From Lysinibacillus alkalisoli (lineage in GTDB: Bacteria; Bacillota; Bacilli; Bacillales_A; Planococcaceae): a DNA stretch of 64,000 nucleotides. Of the stretch, positions 36,828 through 46,840 are shown in pieces. Each line of letters opens with the position of its first letter. Within the stretch, counting starts at the first letter, position 1. The translations under genes were made by a program, and so were the position numbers. The stretch spans positions 1 through 64,000 of the forward strand of contig NZ_BMJT01000010.1 of the NCBI RefSeq assembly GCF_014643595.1, given 5' to 3'. The notes under the pieces are model-generated. The model was given only the letters and a program-made list of their open reading frames with translations. It was not told the DNA's origin and ran no database searches.

Positions 36828-37853
36828 TTAAATCTTAATCATATTCTTAGTGCGAATACGTTCAGTAGCCGTACGGAATGTTATAAATTTATTGTTTTCT
36901 TCGTCATATAATTTGTAACGAATAGACTCTAAACTAGTTACTAATGTAATTGTTGTTGCTTTTTGTAATGGCTTAACCTCCGTATGTGCAGCCTCTAAAT
37001 GATAATTAGGGACACGTGGTGATAAGTGATGCACATGATGGAATCCAATATTACCTGTTAACCATTGTAAAACTTTAGGCAACTTGTAATAAGAACTACC
37101 TTCTACTGCTGCCTTTACATAGTCCCACTCTGAATCTTTTTCAAAATAAGAGTCTTCATACGTATGTTGGATATAGAATAACCAAATGCCTAATGCACCT
37201 GCCACAAATAATGTGACACCTTGAACTAATAAGAAGGCTTGCCAACCTAAGAAGTAAATTAACACACCACAGATCACCAATAACGTGATGTTAGTTAAAT
37301 GTGTATTCATACGTTCTTTTTTCTTGGCATCTTTACGATTAAAACGATTTAATACTAGCACCATATAAAGAGGCCCTAAACCAAACATAACGAGAGGGTT
37401 GCGATAGAGGCGATAACCAAATCGCTTCATCGGTGAAGCTGCTAAATATTCTTCTAATGTTAACATATCAATATCGCCAATACCGCGCTTATCTAAGTTT
37501 GAGCTTGTTGCATGATGAATCGTATGTTCACGTTTCCATTTTTGGTAGGGGAATGATGTTAAAACACCTGTCCAAAATCCTACAATGTCATTTGCTTTTT
37601 TATTTTTAAAAAACGAACCATGTGTACAATCATGAAAAATAATAAAAGTACGTACAACAAAACCTGATGCGACAACACTTAATCCTACCGAAATCCATGG
37701 TGATACAGCCATTAGTTGATACGCTGCTACCCATAAAATCATAACGGGTAAAATAGTATTACATAATTGCATAATACTTTTCTTTAAGTCTGATTGGGCA
37801 AACCGCGCCACATCTTTACGCAATTGATTTTTCTTTTCTGCAAAGCTACTCAT
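36828..37853 (-). CDS. des: Acyl-lipid fatty acid desaturase Des
   Basis: 341 aa. Three di-iron histidine boxes: HDCTH (about 74-78), HTIHH (about 110-114) and HHVHH (about 270), among four or more transmembrane helices. It introduces double bonds into membrane phospholipid acyl chains (delta-5 in B. subtilis) to restore fluidity in the cold. AGGAG precedes the ATG by about 11 nt. Regulation by DesKR is expected; a 12-bp palindrome lies about 100 bp upstream. Confidence 0.92.
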   Translation of the reverse strand: MSSFAEKKNQLRKDVARFAQSDLKKSIMQLCNTILPVMILWVAAYQLMAVSPWISVGLSVVASGFVVRTFIIFHDCTHGSFFKNKKANDIVGFWTGVLTSFPYQKWKREHTIHHATSSNLDKRGIGDIDMLTLEEYLAASPMKRFGYRLYRNPLVMFGLGPLYMVLVLNRFNRKDAKKKERMNTHLTNITLLVICGVLIYFLGWQAFLLVQGVTLFVAGALGIWLFYIQHTYEDSYFEKDSEWDYVKAAVEGSSYYKLPKVLQWLTGNIGFHHVHHLSPRVPNYHLEAAHTEVKPLQKATTITLVTSLESIRYKLYDEENNKFITFRTATERIRTKNMIKI

Positions 37854-37954
37854 TATGTATGTGCCACTCCTTCGTTAACTTTCTTTGTAACCTCATCATA
37901 AAACGAAGTCGTAATCTGTTGTAGACGAAAACGTCACATCATTTTTATGACAAA

Positions 37955-37966
37955 TGTAATATTACA
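37955..37966 (-). promoter_or_regulatory. 12-bp perfect palindrome upstream of des
   Basis: TGTAATATTACA lies about 100 bp before the des start codon. It could be an operator or part of a DesR-responsive region, but I cannot match it to a known DesR site. Confidence 0.25.
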
Positions 37967-37996
37967 CTCCCCTAAAATAAACGTTTTTATCCAAAT

Positions 37997-38044
37997 AAAA
38001 AACTTAGTGACAAAAAATGTGTTACACATTTTTCATCACTAAGT
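37997..38044 (-). terminator. Terminator of metH
   Basis: Long inverted repeat (ACTTAGTGA...TCACTAAGT with further internal pairing AAAAATGTGT/ACACATTTTT) and TTTTTT on the minus strand. Confidence 0.8.
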
Positions 38045-38052
38045 GAAATACA

Positions 38053-41000
38053 TCACACATTAAAATATCGCGCTTCTGGATGGGCAAAAACCATAGCCGT
38101 TACACTTGCCTCAGGCTGCATCATAAACCCTTCTGTTAATTGTACACCTATATCTTCTGGCTGTAGTGTGGCAAATAACTTAGCTTGGTCTTCTAAATTT
38201 GGGCAGGCGGGATAACCAAATGAAAAACGTTGCCCCTCATATTTGGCAGCGAATCGATCGCGCATAGTAAAGTCTGTTGCATCTGGAAAACCCCATTGGT
38301 CTCGCATCTCTTGGTGAATACGCTCTGCTAATCCCTCTGCTAACTCTAATGCTGTTGATTGGAAGGCATGGCTTTCTAAAAATTTACCTTCCGCTTTTAG
38401 GGCATCCGCATACTTTGTCACCCCTTCTCCTGCTGTTACACACATTAACCCTACATAATCCGTCTCGCCACTCTCTTTTGTTTTTAAAAAATCGGCTAAA
38501 CATAAATAAGGGGCAATTTGTTGTCTTGGGAATGTAAAACGCTGAATTTCCGTTATGCCATCTTCAGCGAATAATACAACATCGTCACCGTCTGCATGTG
38601 CTTTATAAAATTGATACATAGCAGCTGGTGTAAATAATTGTTGTTGTAAAAAACTGGTCACTAATTCATGTAATGCTGTGGCGCGCGGCTCTTGTGTAGC
38701 AAGCGCCTGTAATACATTTCCTTTATAACCTAAGTGGTGGCCAATCAAGGTACGCATATTCACATAAGGATATAAATGAGACACGGCATAATTATGTCGT
38801 ACATGACGACGTAAGTCTTTTGGTATACGCACTGGCGCATCGATCAAGGTACGCACTGGCGTTGCTGTAGGCTTTGGTGTTGGTCGACGAGCACGCTTTT
38901 CATCTGCAACGCGTCGTTTTTCAATGGCTTCTGCCAATTCGGCTAAAACAATCGCACGTTCTACATCATCTTGCAAGCGATTAATAATAGCTAAGCCTTG
39001 CATAGCATCTTTGGCATATAAAACAGGACCATCGTATTGTGCTGAGATTTTTGTCTCTGTAAACCGCTTTGATAACGCTGCACCCCCAACTAATATTGGC
39101 ACATCAATCCCTGCTTCTTTAAAGTCTTGTGCTGTAATTACCATTTGTTGAGCAGATTTTACAAGTAAACCAGACAAGCCGACTACATCTGGTTGCTCTT
39201 TACGAATCGTCTCGATTAAAGATGCTGGTGTTACTTTAATACCTAAATCAATAACTTGGTAACCGTTATTGCTTAAAATAATATCAACTAAATTTTTCCC
39301 AATATCATGCACATCGCCTTTCACAGTAGCAAGTAACACTTTACCCTTACCTGCACTAGCGTCATCTTTTTCCATATAAGGTTCAAGAAACGATACAGCA
39401 GCCTTCATAACACCTGCACTTTGTAACACCTCAGCTACAATCAACTGATTATCATTAAATAAGCGCCCTACCTCTGCCATACCTGTCATTAATGGGCCAT
39501 TGATAATATGAAGTGGCGAGTCATAAAGTTGTAAGGCTTGTTCTAAGTCAGGGACTAACCCTTCTTTTGTTCCTTCAACAATATAGTAAGCTAATCTTTC
39601 TTCAACTGTAGCAGGTAAATCGGCTTCTGTTTTTTCCTTTTTCTTATCACGATAAAAATCTGTAAATGTAGCTAATGTCGCATCATTGGTGTGGAATAAT
39701 AACTCATTGGCGAATTGAATCTCTGCCTCAGGTATAGACGCATAGCGTTCCAACTTCTCTGTATTCACAATGGCATAATCTAAGCCTGCTTGTGTACAGT
39801 GATATAAATATACGGCATTTAGCACCTCACGCCCCACTGGTGGCAAACCGAAAGATACATTACTCACCCCAAGTACAGTCAAACATTGTGGCAATGCTTG
39901 TTTAATTAAGCGAATACCTTCAATTGTCTCTTCAGCAGCACCGATATATTGTTCATCTCCCGTACCAACTGGGAATACAAGGGGGTCAAAAATAATATCT
40001 TGAGGGGCAATTCCCCATTTATGCACTAATAAGTCGTAAGAGCGCTTAGCAATTTCTAATTTTCGCTCTCTTGTTACAGCCATACCTACTTCGTCAATTG
40101 TACCTACCACGATGGCAGCTCCATATTTTTTAGCTAATGGTACAACCGCATCAAAGCGCTCCTCCCCATCTTCTAAATTAATTGAGTTAATAATAGCCTT
40201 GCCTTGCGAATATTTTAAAGCAACTTCTGTCACTAACTCGTCTGTGGAGTCAATAACGAGGGGCACTTTAATCTTTTTAACCGCTTCTTGAATAAAGCCC
40301 TGCATATCGTATACTTCGTCTCGGTCTGGATTCGCTAAACAAATATCAATAACATGTGCACCATTTTTCACTTGCGCACGGGCAATCTCCGCTGCTTCTT
40401 CATATTTCTCGTCAATGATAAGCTGTTTAAATTTGCGTGAACCAATTACATTTGTACGCTCTCCAATGAATAAGGGACGCATTGAATCGTCGTATTGCAA
40501 CGGCTCAATACCTGAGATAACATGTTGTTGCAAATTATGTGGTTTTTTTCTTGGTGCATAACCAGCCACTGCTTCACGAATGGCTGCGATATGAGCAGGT
40601 GTTGTACCACAACAACCACCAACAATATTAAGCCACCCCTTTTCAGCAAAGCCTTTTAACTTTATGGACAGCGAGTCTGGCGATTCATGATAGCACCCTT
40701 CCTCATCTGGCAAACCTGCATTAGGATAACAACTCACATAGCTCTCTGCTAAATCAGATAAAGAGCGTAAATGATCTGTCATAAACTCTGGCCCTGTGGC
40801 ACAATTTAAACCGACAGATAAAGGCTTAATATGAGCAATTGAAATATAAAAAGCCTCAATAGTTTGCCCCGCAAGTGTCGTGCCCATTGGCTCAATCGTA
40901 CCTGAAATCATCACGGGTAATGTTTGTTTCGTTTCTTCAAAGGCTTGCGCTATACCAATTGTACCTGCTTTGACATTGAGCATATCTTGACTCGTCTCTA

Positions 41001-41478
41001 ATAATAAAAGATCCACGCCACCTTCTATTAATGCTATGGCTTGTGCATAAAAATTGGTTACTAACTCATCAAACGTAATGCCACCTGTAACCGATAACGT
41101 TTTCGTTGTTGGGCCCATCGCGCCTACAACAAAGCGCGGCCATGTAAGTGTGCTATATTTTTCGGCTGCTTGACAAGCTAATTGTGCCGCTACTTTATTA
41201 ATTTCAGCGGTTTTATGCCCTAGGTCATATTCATTTAATACGAGGGGTGTACCACCAAATGTATTGGTACAAATTAAGTCTGCTCCTGCTTCTAAATAGG
41301 CTTCATGTATTTTTGTAATGACATCTGGTCTTGTAAGAACAAGGTTTTCATTGCAACCATCTAAATCCTCACCCCCAAAGTCTTCTGCTGTTAATTGCTC
41401 ATTTTGAAGCATCGTTCCCATCGCGCCATCCATAATTAAAATACGTTGTTCTAATTGTTCTACAATTGATTTAGCCAT
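38053..41478 (-). CDS. metH: Cobalamin-dependent methionine synthase
   Basis: 1141 aa, all four modules present: homocysteine/zinc domain (1-~320; NCATGPEF and GGCCGTTPAH cysteines), pterin-binding domain (~340-600; GERTNVIGSRKF, NDANPDRDEVY-type region), cobalamin-binding cap and Rossmann domains (~640-890; DVHDIGKN carries the cobalt-ligating His) and SAM-dependent activation domain (~900-1141). Remethylates homocysteine using methyl-THF. The start overlaps the yitJ stop by 8 bp; both are under the S-box at 43390-43492. Confidence 0.96.
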   Translation of the reverse strand: MAKSIVEQLEQRILIMDGAMGTMLQNEQLTAEDFGGEDLDGCNENLVLTRPDVITKIHEAYLEAGADLICTNTFGGTPLVLNEYDLGHKTAEINKVAAQLACQAAEKYSTLTWPRFVVGAMGPTTKTLSVTGGITFDELVTNFYAQAIALIEGGVDLLLLETSQDMLNVKAGTIGIAQAFEETKQTLPVMISGTIEPMGTTLAGQTIEAFYISIAHIKPLSVGLNCATGPEFMTDHLRSLSDLAESYVSCYPNAGLPDEEGCYHESPDSLSIKLKGFAEKGWLNIVGGCCGTTPAHIAAIREAVAGYAPRKKPHNLQQHVISGIEPLQYDDSMRPLFIGERTNVIGSRKFKQLIIDEKYEEAAEIARAQVKNGAHVIDICLANPDRDEVYDMQGFIQEAVKKIKVPLVIDSTDELVTEVALKYSQGKAIINSINLEDGEERFDAVVPLAKKYGAAIVVGTIDEVGMAVTRERKLEIAKRSYDLLVHKWGIAPQDIIFDPLVFPVGTGDEQYIGAAEETIEGIRLIKQALPQCLTVLGVSNVSFGLPPVGREVLNAVYLYHCTQAGLDYAIVNTEKLERYASIPEAEIQFANELLFHTNDATLATFTDFYRDKKKEKTEADLPATVEERLAYYIVEGTKEGLVPDLEQALQLYDSPLHIINGPLMTGMAEVGRLFNDNQLIVAEVLQSAGVMKAAVSFLEPYMEKDDASAGKGKVLLATVKGDVHDIGKNLVDIILSNNGYQVIDLGIKVTPASLIETIRKEQPDVVGLSGLLVKSAQQMVITAQDFKEAGIDVPILVGGAALSKRFTETKISAQYDGPVLYAKDAMQGLAIINRLQDDVERAIVLAELAEAIEKRRVADEKRARRPTPKPTATPVRTLIDAPVRIPKDLRRHVRHNYAVSHLYPYVNMRTLIGHHLGYKGNVLQALATQEPRATALHELVTSFLQQQLFTPAAMYQFYKAHADGDDVVLFAEDGITEIQRFTFPRQQIAPYLCLADFLKTKESGETDYVGLMCVTAGEGVTKYADALKAEGKFLESHAFQSTALELAEGLAERIHQEMRDQWGFPDATDFTMRDRFAAKYEGQRFSFGYPACPNLEDQAKLFATLQPEDIGVQLTEGFMMQPEASVTAMVFAHPEARYFNV

Positions 41479-43312
41479 TTATCGAAACTCCTTTGTTTGA
41501 ACGATCCCATTCGTTAATAAATTGTATTAATTGCAACGTCATATCATAGCGTAAAAATGGTGTAATTAAATAAATGCCATTAAAGTATGATGCGGCTACT
41601 TCAATTAGTTCTTGTGCAATTTTGATTCCCTCTACTGTCGATTGCTCTTTATTGTTTTCACACGCCTTCATACGCGACAATACATCTTCTGATAATTTAA
41701 TCCCTGGCACTTCATGATGTAAAAACTCTGCACTCTTATAACTTGTAACAGGCATAATGCCAATATAAATCGGTGTTGTTAAATGTTTAGTTGCTTCGTA
41801 TACTTCTTTAATTTTTTCTTTTGTATAAACCGGTTGCGAAATAAAATAATCTGCGCCATGCTCTATCTTCTTTTCTAACCGAGCTACCGCACGCTCCACT
41901 ACACGTACATTAGGATTAAAAGCTGCTGCTACAGAAAAATTGGCCTTTTTACGTAATGGTTTACCTGAAAAAGAGATGCCCTCATTCAATTGTTTGATTA
42001 AACTGATTAACTCAAATGAAGTTACATCATACACACTAGTAGCACCAGGAAAATCACCTACTTTTGTAGGATCACCTGTCACAGCAAGCACATCATGAAT
42101 ACCTAGCGCATTTAAACCCATTAAATGTGACTGCAAACCAATTAAATTGCGGTCTCTACATGTAATATGTGTTAACGGCCTCACACCCTCAGCTTTAATC
42201 ATGGCGCCCATCGCTACATTGCTTACACGTGGTGATGCCAATGAATTATCTGCCATCATCACAACATCTGCACCTGCTTGATATAGCTGTTTTGCCCCTT
42301 CAATAAACTGGCTTGTCTCTAAATGTCTTGGCGTATCCAACTCCACAATAATAGAGCGTGTCCGTTGCACTTTATCATGTAATGTTTCTACTAGGCGCGG
42401 TTCTGCCTCTTGAATAAATACTTGTGTAGCACGTTTTTCAACCTTTGTTGTAACAGGCCTCATACCTGCCACATGTTTTTTTACAGCGGCAATGTGTTTT
42501 GGTGTTGTACCACAACAACCACCAATCAAACGCACACCTTGTCTACAAAGTGTCACAGCAGCTCGTCCGAAATAATCATATTCCGATTCATAAACGATGC
42601 GACCGTCTTGTACATCTAGTAATGAAGCATTAGGATAGGCAGATAAAAAAGCATGATCAAGCAAACGCACACCTTCAAAGGCTTGAATTGTATGGAATGG
42701 GCCTAAGCGACAATTCACGCCAACAACATCCGCTCCATGACGTTGTAATTCATGCAATGCCGCGTTTAAGGTCATACCATTCTGTAAAATACCCGCTTCG
42801 TGCATCGAGACTTGTGCAATAATAGGCAATGTTGTCATCTCACGTAATAAATCTAATGTTGCAATTAACTCATCAAAATCATAATAGGTTTCTAGTAATA
42901 GCCCATCGACATGCTCTGCTAAAAATACATATGCCTGTGTTTCTACACCTGCTAAAATATCGTCAATCGTATGCGTTGTTTTGCGCACATCACGAATGCC
43001 ACCAATCGTTCCAAGCACATACGCATTGCCATCTGCTGCTCTCTTTGCTAGTCTCACAGCTGATTCATTAATGTTAATCACTTGATTCTCCAAACCGTAA
43101 CGCGCCAATTTAATGGGATTAGCACCGTATGTATTCGTTTGAATGACATCCGCTCCAGCTTCAACATACTCTTGATGAATTTTCTCTACTAGTGTGGGTT
43201 GAAGAAGGTTCATTTCCTCGTGGCAAGAGGCTAGACCATTGGCATACAGCATCGTTCCCATTGCACCATCTGCTATTACAATTTCTGTTTTTAACTTTTC
43301 TAATAACCCCAT
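41471..43312 (-). CDS. yitJ: Bifunctional homocysteine S-methyltransferase / 5,10-methylene-THF reductase (YitJ)
   Basis: 613 aa, matching the ~612-aa family length. N-terminal homocysteine methyltransferase domain (DGAMGTMLYANG; zinc cysteines in NCRLGP and GGCCGTTP), C-terminal MTHFR domain (ITCRDRN, VLAVTGDP, FISQPVYTKEK). The MTHFR half makes the methyl donor for MetH. ATG 43312 is 8 nt after AAAAGGAGG; a longer frame would run into the leader terminator and is rejected. First gene of an S-box-controlled operon with metH. Confidence 0.94.
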   Translation of the reverse strand: MGLLEKLKTEIVIADGAMGTMLYANGLASCHEEMNLLQPTLVEKIHQEYVEAGADVIQTNTYGANPIKLARYGLENQVININESAVRLAKRAADGNAYVLGTIGGIRDVRKTTHTIDDILAGVETQAYVFLAEHVDGLLLETYYDFDELIATLDLLREMTTLPIIAQVSMHEAGILQNGMTLNAALHELQRHGADVVGVNCRLGPFHTIQAFEGVRLLDHAFLSAYPNASLLDVQDGRIVYESEYDYFGRAAVTLCRQGVRLIGGCCGTTPKHIAAVKKHVAGMRPVTTKVEKRATQVFIQEAEPRLVETLHDKVQRTRSIIVELDTPRHLETSQFIEGAKQLYQAGADVVMMADNSLASPRVSNVAMGAMIKAEGVRPLTHITCRDRNLIGLQSHLMGLNALGIHDVLAVTGDPTKVGDFPGATSVYDVTSFELISLIKQLNEGISFSGKPLRKKANFSVAAAFNPNVRVVERAVARLEKKIEHGADYFISQPVYTKEKIKEVYEATKHLTTPIYIGIMPVTSYKSAEFLHHEVPGIKLSEDVLSRMKACENNKEQSTVEGIKIAQELIEVAASYFNGIYLITPFLRYDMTLQLIQFINEWDRSNKGVSING

Positions 43313-43333
43313 TAATTCTTCCTCCTTTTCCAT

Positions 43334-43370
43334 AAAAAAAGCCTTCTTTTTTGTATACAAAAAAGAAGGC
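43334..43370 (-). terminator. S-box leader terminator
   Basis: A 15-bp perfect palindromic stem (GCCTTCTTTTTTGTA and complement) followed by seven T, between the SAM aptamer and the yitJ ribosome-binding site. It is the expression platform. Confidence 0.85.
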
Positions 43371-43389
43371 GAGTGCGTCTGTGATTTCC

Positions 43390-43492
43390 TCCTCATCTGT
43401 CTAGCGATTAGCTAGCTGGATTTAGCACCTGACTAAAGTTGTTGGTTGCTGAAGCTTCATAGGGCCAGTCCCTCCGCTTCTCTTGATAAGAA
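43390..43492 (-). promoter_or_regulatory. SAM-I (S-box) riboswitch
   Basis: Minus-strand S-box consensus: CTTATCAAGAGAAGCGGAG, GGACTGGCCCTATGAAGC, TCAGCAACC and GGTGCTAAATCCAGC. P1 pairs TTCTTATC with GATGAGGA (with wobble pairs). SAM binding should stabilise the anti-antiterminator and stop transcription before yitJ-metH. Confidence 0.95.
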
Positions 43493-43598
43493 TTGTATGA
43501 ATTTTTCAATTATTGTTGTAGGTTATCATAGCTTTATTAACATAGTAAGTCAATACCACTTACCACATTCTACAAAATAAATTACTTTACGACTAAAA

Positions 43599-44996
43599 TT
43601 ACTGCTCTATTTCAAATAGTTGTTTAAAAACATGCTTTGCTGTTTGTTGCCCATTTGCTATACAAGCACCAATACCAACACCGTAATAAGAGCACCCTGC
43701 TAAGTGAACATGTGGATAATATACTGCCATTTGTTGCTCTAATTGTTGTAGCGCCTCTCGATGCGCCAAATCATAACGAGGCATTTGATTTGTCCATTTT
43801 GTCACCCGTACGATTTGTGGTTGTGCATCAATGTGCAAACTTTGTTGAATATCTTGTAAACCTATTTGAGCCAGCTCATCTTCTGTCATTTGCTGTAATT
43901 CATCGTAGCGTTCATTTGTATTTTTATAAAATAAACGCACTAACAAATTGCCATTTTGAGAGGTATGCTTCCATTTGCGACTTGTCCATGTCGCCGCATT
44001 GCATACCACATCAGCATGATGAGAGACAATATAACCTGTACCATCTGCGGGTAGCGAGGCATCTGGAATATCAAAGCCAACATACATCGTAATAACTGAG
44101 GCAGTCGTAAACTTTTTAAAGCTCGTTTGTAATGCCGGCACTGGCAATAATTTCGCTATTTGCGCGTTAGGTAGAGCTAAAATCAACTCATCCGCTAGTA
44201 ATTCACCATCTGATGTATGTAATGTATACTTCCCTTCACAGTTGGCGATGTGTTGTACAGTCGTACTTTTTTTGATCACTGCTTCTGGCACGAGACTTTC
44301 AATACGCCGAGCTATTGTATCTAAGCCATGCTTAAACGAAATAAATTTTTTGTCCGCTGTTTTGGCAAATTGCGCTTTATTTGCTTCAAAGCCTTTAATA
44401 ATACTGCCATACTTGTTTTTATAATCAATTAAATAAGGCAACGTTGAAGCAATGGACAATTCATGTAAATCTCCTGAATAAACACCTGATAGCACAGGCG
44501 CAATTTGTTTTTGTACAAGTTCTTCACCTAAGAAATAGGTTAAAAAATCACCAATGGCACTTTCTTTTGTAAAAGTTGTATTCGGTGTTGTTAAATCTTT
44601 TAAAGCGGCTTTTTTTCCTGCTTCAGAGATCAGTGTACTTGCCTGTAATGATTCAACACTCATTGGGATGCCAAATACAGCATCTTTAGGAATAGGATGT
44701 AATTGGTTATGTGTATAAATGTAAGAGATCCCTGTCTCATTGTAAACAAGCTCATCTTCTAAACCGAGCGCCTTCACTAAGGGCAATACTGCTTCATGTC
44801 TTGCCACAATGGAGTCTGCTCCTGTCTCCATAATGAAAGAACCTTCATGCTCACTATGAATTTTACCACCTAAGTATTCATTCTTTTCGATTAATATGAT
44901 GTGTATAGCCTCTTTATTTTTCGTAGCTAAGCGATGTAATTCATATAATGCTGTAATGCCTGTGATGCCTCCACCAACAATAGCGACTGTTTTCAT
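43599..44996 (-). CDS. cgoX: Coproporphyrinogen III oxidase / protoporphyrinogen oxidase family (CgoX/HemY)
   Basis: 465 aa. FAD-binding GGGITGITALYEL at the N-terminus, HSEHEGSFIMETGADSI, SGVYSGDLHELS and the C-terminal HLAGCSYYGVGIGACIANG are family motifs. In Gram-positive bacteria this enzyme oxidises coproporphyrinogen III to coproporphyrin III in the coproporphyrin-dependent haem pathway. GGAGG lies 10 nt before ATG 44996 (an ATG at 45005 is too close). It follows a SEL1-repeat gene by 19 bp; no other haem genes are adjacent. Confidence 0.9.
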   Translation of the reverse strand: MKTVAIVGGGITGITALYELHRLATKNKEAIHIILIEKNEYLGGKIHSEHEGSFIMETGADSIVARHEAVLPLVKALGLEDELVYNETGISYIYTHNQLHPIPKDAVFGIPMSVESLQASTLISEAGKKAALKDLTTPNTTFTKESAIGDFLTYFLGEELVQKQIAPVLSGVYSGDLHELSIASTLPYLIDYKNKYGSIIKGFEANKAQFAKTADKKFISFKHGLDTIARRIESLVPEAVIKKSTTVQHIANCEGKYTLHTSDGELLADELILALPNAQIAKLLPVPALQTSFKKFTTASVITMYVGFDIPDASLPADGTGYIVSHHADVVCNAATWTSRKWKHTSQNGNLLVRLFYKNTNERYDELQQMTEDELAQIGLQDIQQSLHIDAQPQIVRVTKWTNQMPRYDLAHREALQQLEQQMAVYYPHVHLAGCSYYGVGIGACIANGQQTAKHVFKQLFEIEQ

Positions 44997-45015
44997 ATTA
45001 CTCATTCCTCCTCAT

Positions 45016-45666
45016 TCACTTCGTTTCATATTGTTCAGCTAGTTGCGCCCAGTATATAGCTTGTTGTTTGCTTTTTTGAACGCCTATCCCTTGTTCATAA
45101 ATAGTAGCCAATCTCGCACAGGAGAGTGCATCACCTAAACTTGCTGCTTGTTTATACCAATAACGGCCTTTTTCATAATGGAGGGCACCATCCTCTTGAT
45201 TATGAAAAATATAGCCTAAATTATATTGGGCATCAATATGGCCTAATTGTGCCGCTTGTTCATACCAGAAAAGAGCTTTTGAAATATTTCGTTGTTGCTG
45301 TAGTAAGCCCTCATAATAAATAGACCCCAAATGATATAAGGCTAATAAATCCTGCTGTTGCGCTGCACGTTTATACCAAAAAAGAGCCTGTTCTGGTGAC
45401 TCTACAATCCCAAGCCCTTTCTCACATAATACACCTAATGTAAACATCGCTTCATGTACACCCATTTTCGCTGCTACTAAAAATAATTGAAAAGCACGTT
45501 GCTCATCTTTTTCAACATACTCTCCGTGTAAATACATATCAGCTAAATTGTTTGTAGCGTCTGCATGACCTCGTTGCCAAGCTTGTTCATAATAATGAAA
45601 AGCCTGTTGCCAATCGCCACTTTCATACGCTTCATTGCCTTTCAAATAATATTGCTCTACTGACAT
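45016..45666 (-). CDS. SEL1-like/TPR repeat protein
   Basis: 216 aa made almost wholly of about five SEL1-type repeats of ~36 residues (for example AMFTLGVLCEKGLGIV, LYHLGSIYYEGL, AQYNLGYIFHN, CARLATIYEQGIGV). No signal peptide, so cytosolic. Likely a scaffold or adaptor; partner unknown. Likely co-transcribed with the DUF218 gene upstream (13 bp) and cgoX downstream. Confidence 0.8.
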   Translation of the reverse strand: MSVEQYYLKGNEAYESGDWQQAFHYYEQAWQRGHADATNNLADMYLHGEYVEKDEQRAFQLFLVAAKMGVHEAMFTLGVLCEKGLGIVESPEQALFWYKRAAQQQDLLALYHLGSIYYEGLLQQQRNISKALFWYEQAAQLGHIDAQYNLGYIFHNQEDGALHYEKGRYWYKQAASLGDALSCARLATIYEQGIGVQKSKQQAIYWAQLAEQYETK

Positions 45667-45679
45667 TGACGTGCCTCCC

Positions 45680-46708
45680 TTATGTATAGGCTAGCAGTAA
45701 TAAGCCACACATACCTGTAATCATTAAAAATACGATAATATGATATAACTTATTCATTTCTAATAGACCAATAAACTCTCGTGTAAATGCGTTGGGCACA
45801 TAATAAAAAGCTGTTTTAGCGCCTACTCCCTCGGCATCAAGCCCCGCTTTACGTGCATAAATACTTGCTCTAAATACATGAAACTCGTTCGTCACAAATA
45901 CAGAACGATAGGGCTTCCCTTCTGCATGTTGTTCAATTATTTTTTTAGAGAACGCCATATTTTGTGCCGTATTGACAGACTGGTTCTCCACTAAAATATG
46001 TGAGGATGGAATATCATAATTAGCCAAAATATATTGCTTCATCGCATCTGCTTCTGCTAATAACTCGTCACTTCCTTGACCACCAGACATAATTAACATA
46101 GGTGCAACACCCGTTTTCTGCTTTTTTTTATGATATAACTCAACTGCTTTATTTAAGCGACTTGCTAATAATGGCGGTACCTTATCACCGATCAGGCCTG
46201 AACCAAGGGCAATAATGTAGTCAGGCTGATACATCACAGGGGTTAAATGATAAAAAATAGCGTAAGAAATGACACAGCTATATAAAAACATAACGTAGCC
46301 AAATAACATGGCAAAATACACATACCCGATCACCATTCGGCCATCCTGAAATTGCCCAGTGAGCACCATAATAATAGGTGTGACGATTAATAAAGTGACA
46401 CCAACACCAATTAATGCAAAAAAAAGATTTTTTAAACTCTTTCCTTCTTTTTCTAGCAATCGTTTACTATTAAAAAAAGTGCCAATCGTTAAAATAAATA
46501 TGGTAATCGGTACAAGTGATACTAAAAAGATTAAATACAATATGGTTAATATTTGCGACTGACTACTCACTGTAGGAATGACATCTAATGCTATCTCAAA
46601 TAAAATAGCAATAACAAGAAAACCAAAGAAAATCGCATTAACAAACCGACGTTTTTCTTTCACATATAAGATTGTAAATAGTAAAAATAATAAAACAATC
46701 ATAAACAT
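45680..46708 (-). CDS. DUF218 (YdcF/SanA-like) membrane protein
   Basis: 342 aa. Five or six N-terminal transmembrane helices (about 1-165), then a DUF218 domain with ALGSGLIGDKVPPLLASRL, MSGGQGSDELLAEADAM, LVENQSVNTAQNMAFSK and VTNEFHVFRASIYA, and a C-terminal helix. ATG 46708 is 10 nt after GGGAG. Members affect the cell envelope (SanA: vancomycin barrier; ElyC: peptidoglycan), but the reaction is unknown. Confidence 0.82.
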   Translation of the reverse strand: MFMIVLLFLLFTILYVKEKRRFVNAIFFGFLVIAILFEIALDVIPTVSSQSQILTILYLIFLVSLVPITIFILTIGTFFNSKRLLEKEGKSLKNLFFALIGVGVTLLIVTPIIMVLTGQFQDGRMVIGYVYFAMLFGYVMFLYSCVISYAIFYHLTPVMYQPDYIIALGSGLIGDKVPPLLASRLNKAVELYHKKKQKTGVAPMLIMSGGQGSDELLAEADAMKQYILANYDIPSSHILVENQSVNTAQNMAFSKKIIEQHAEGKPYRSVFVTNEFHVFRASIYARKAGLDAEGVGAKTAFYYVPNAFTREFIGLLEMNKLYHIIVFLMITGMCGLLLLAYT

Positions 46709-46840
46709 AACACTGTCACTCCCTTCTTTATTCATTTAAGTATAACAAATCCTTTAATTCTACATTAGTATGATTATTTTCTTTTTTTGTCGATGTCATG
46801 TAAACTATAAGTAATTAAATTTTTTGGAGGAATTACAACT

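Noticed and set aside
43313-43396. N-terminal extension of YitJ
   Set aside because: The extension translates the S-box leader and terminator; the proper ATG at 43312 has a strong site and gives family length.
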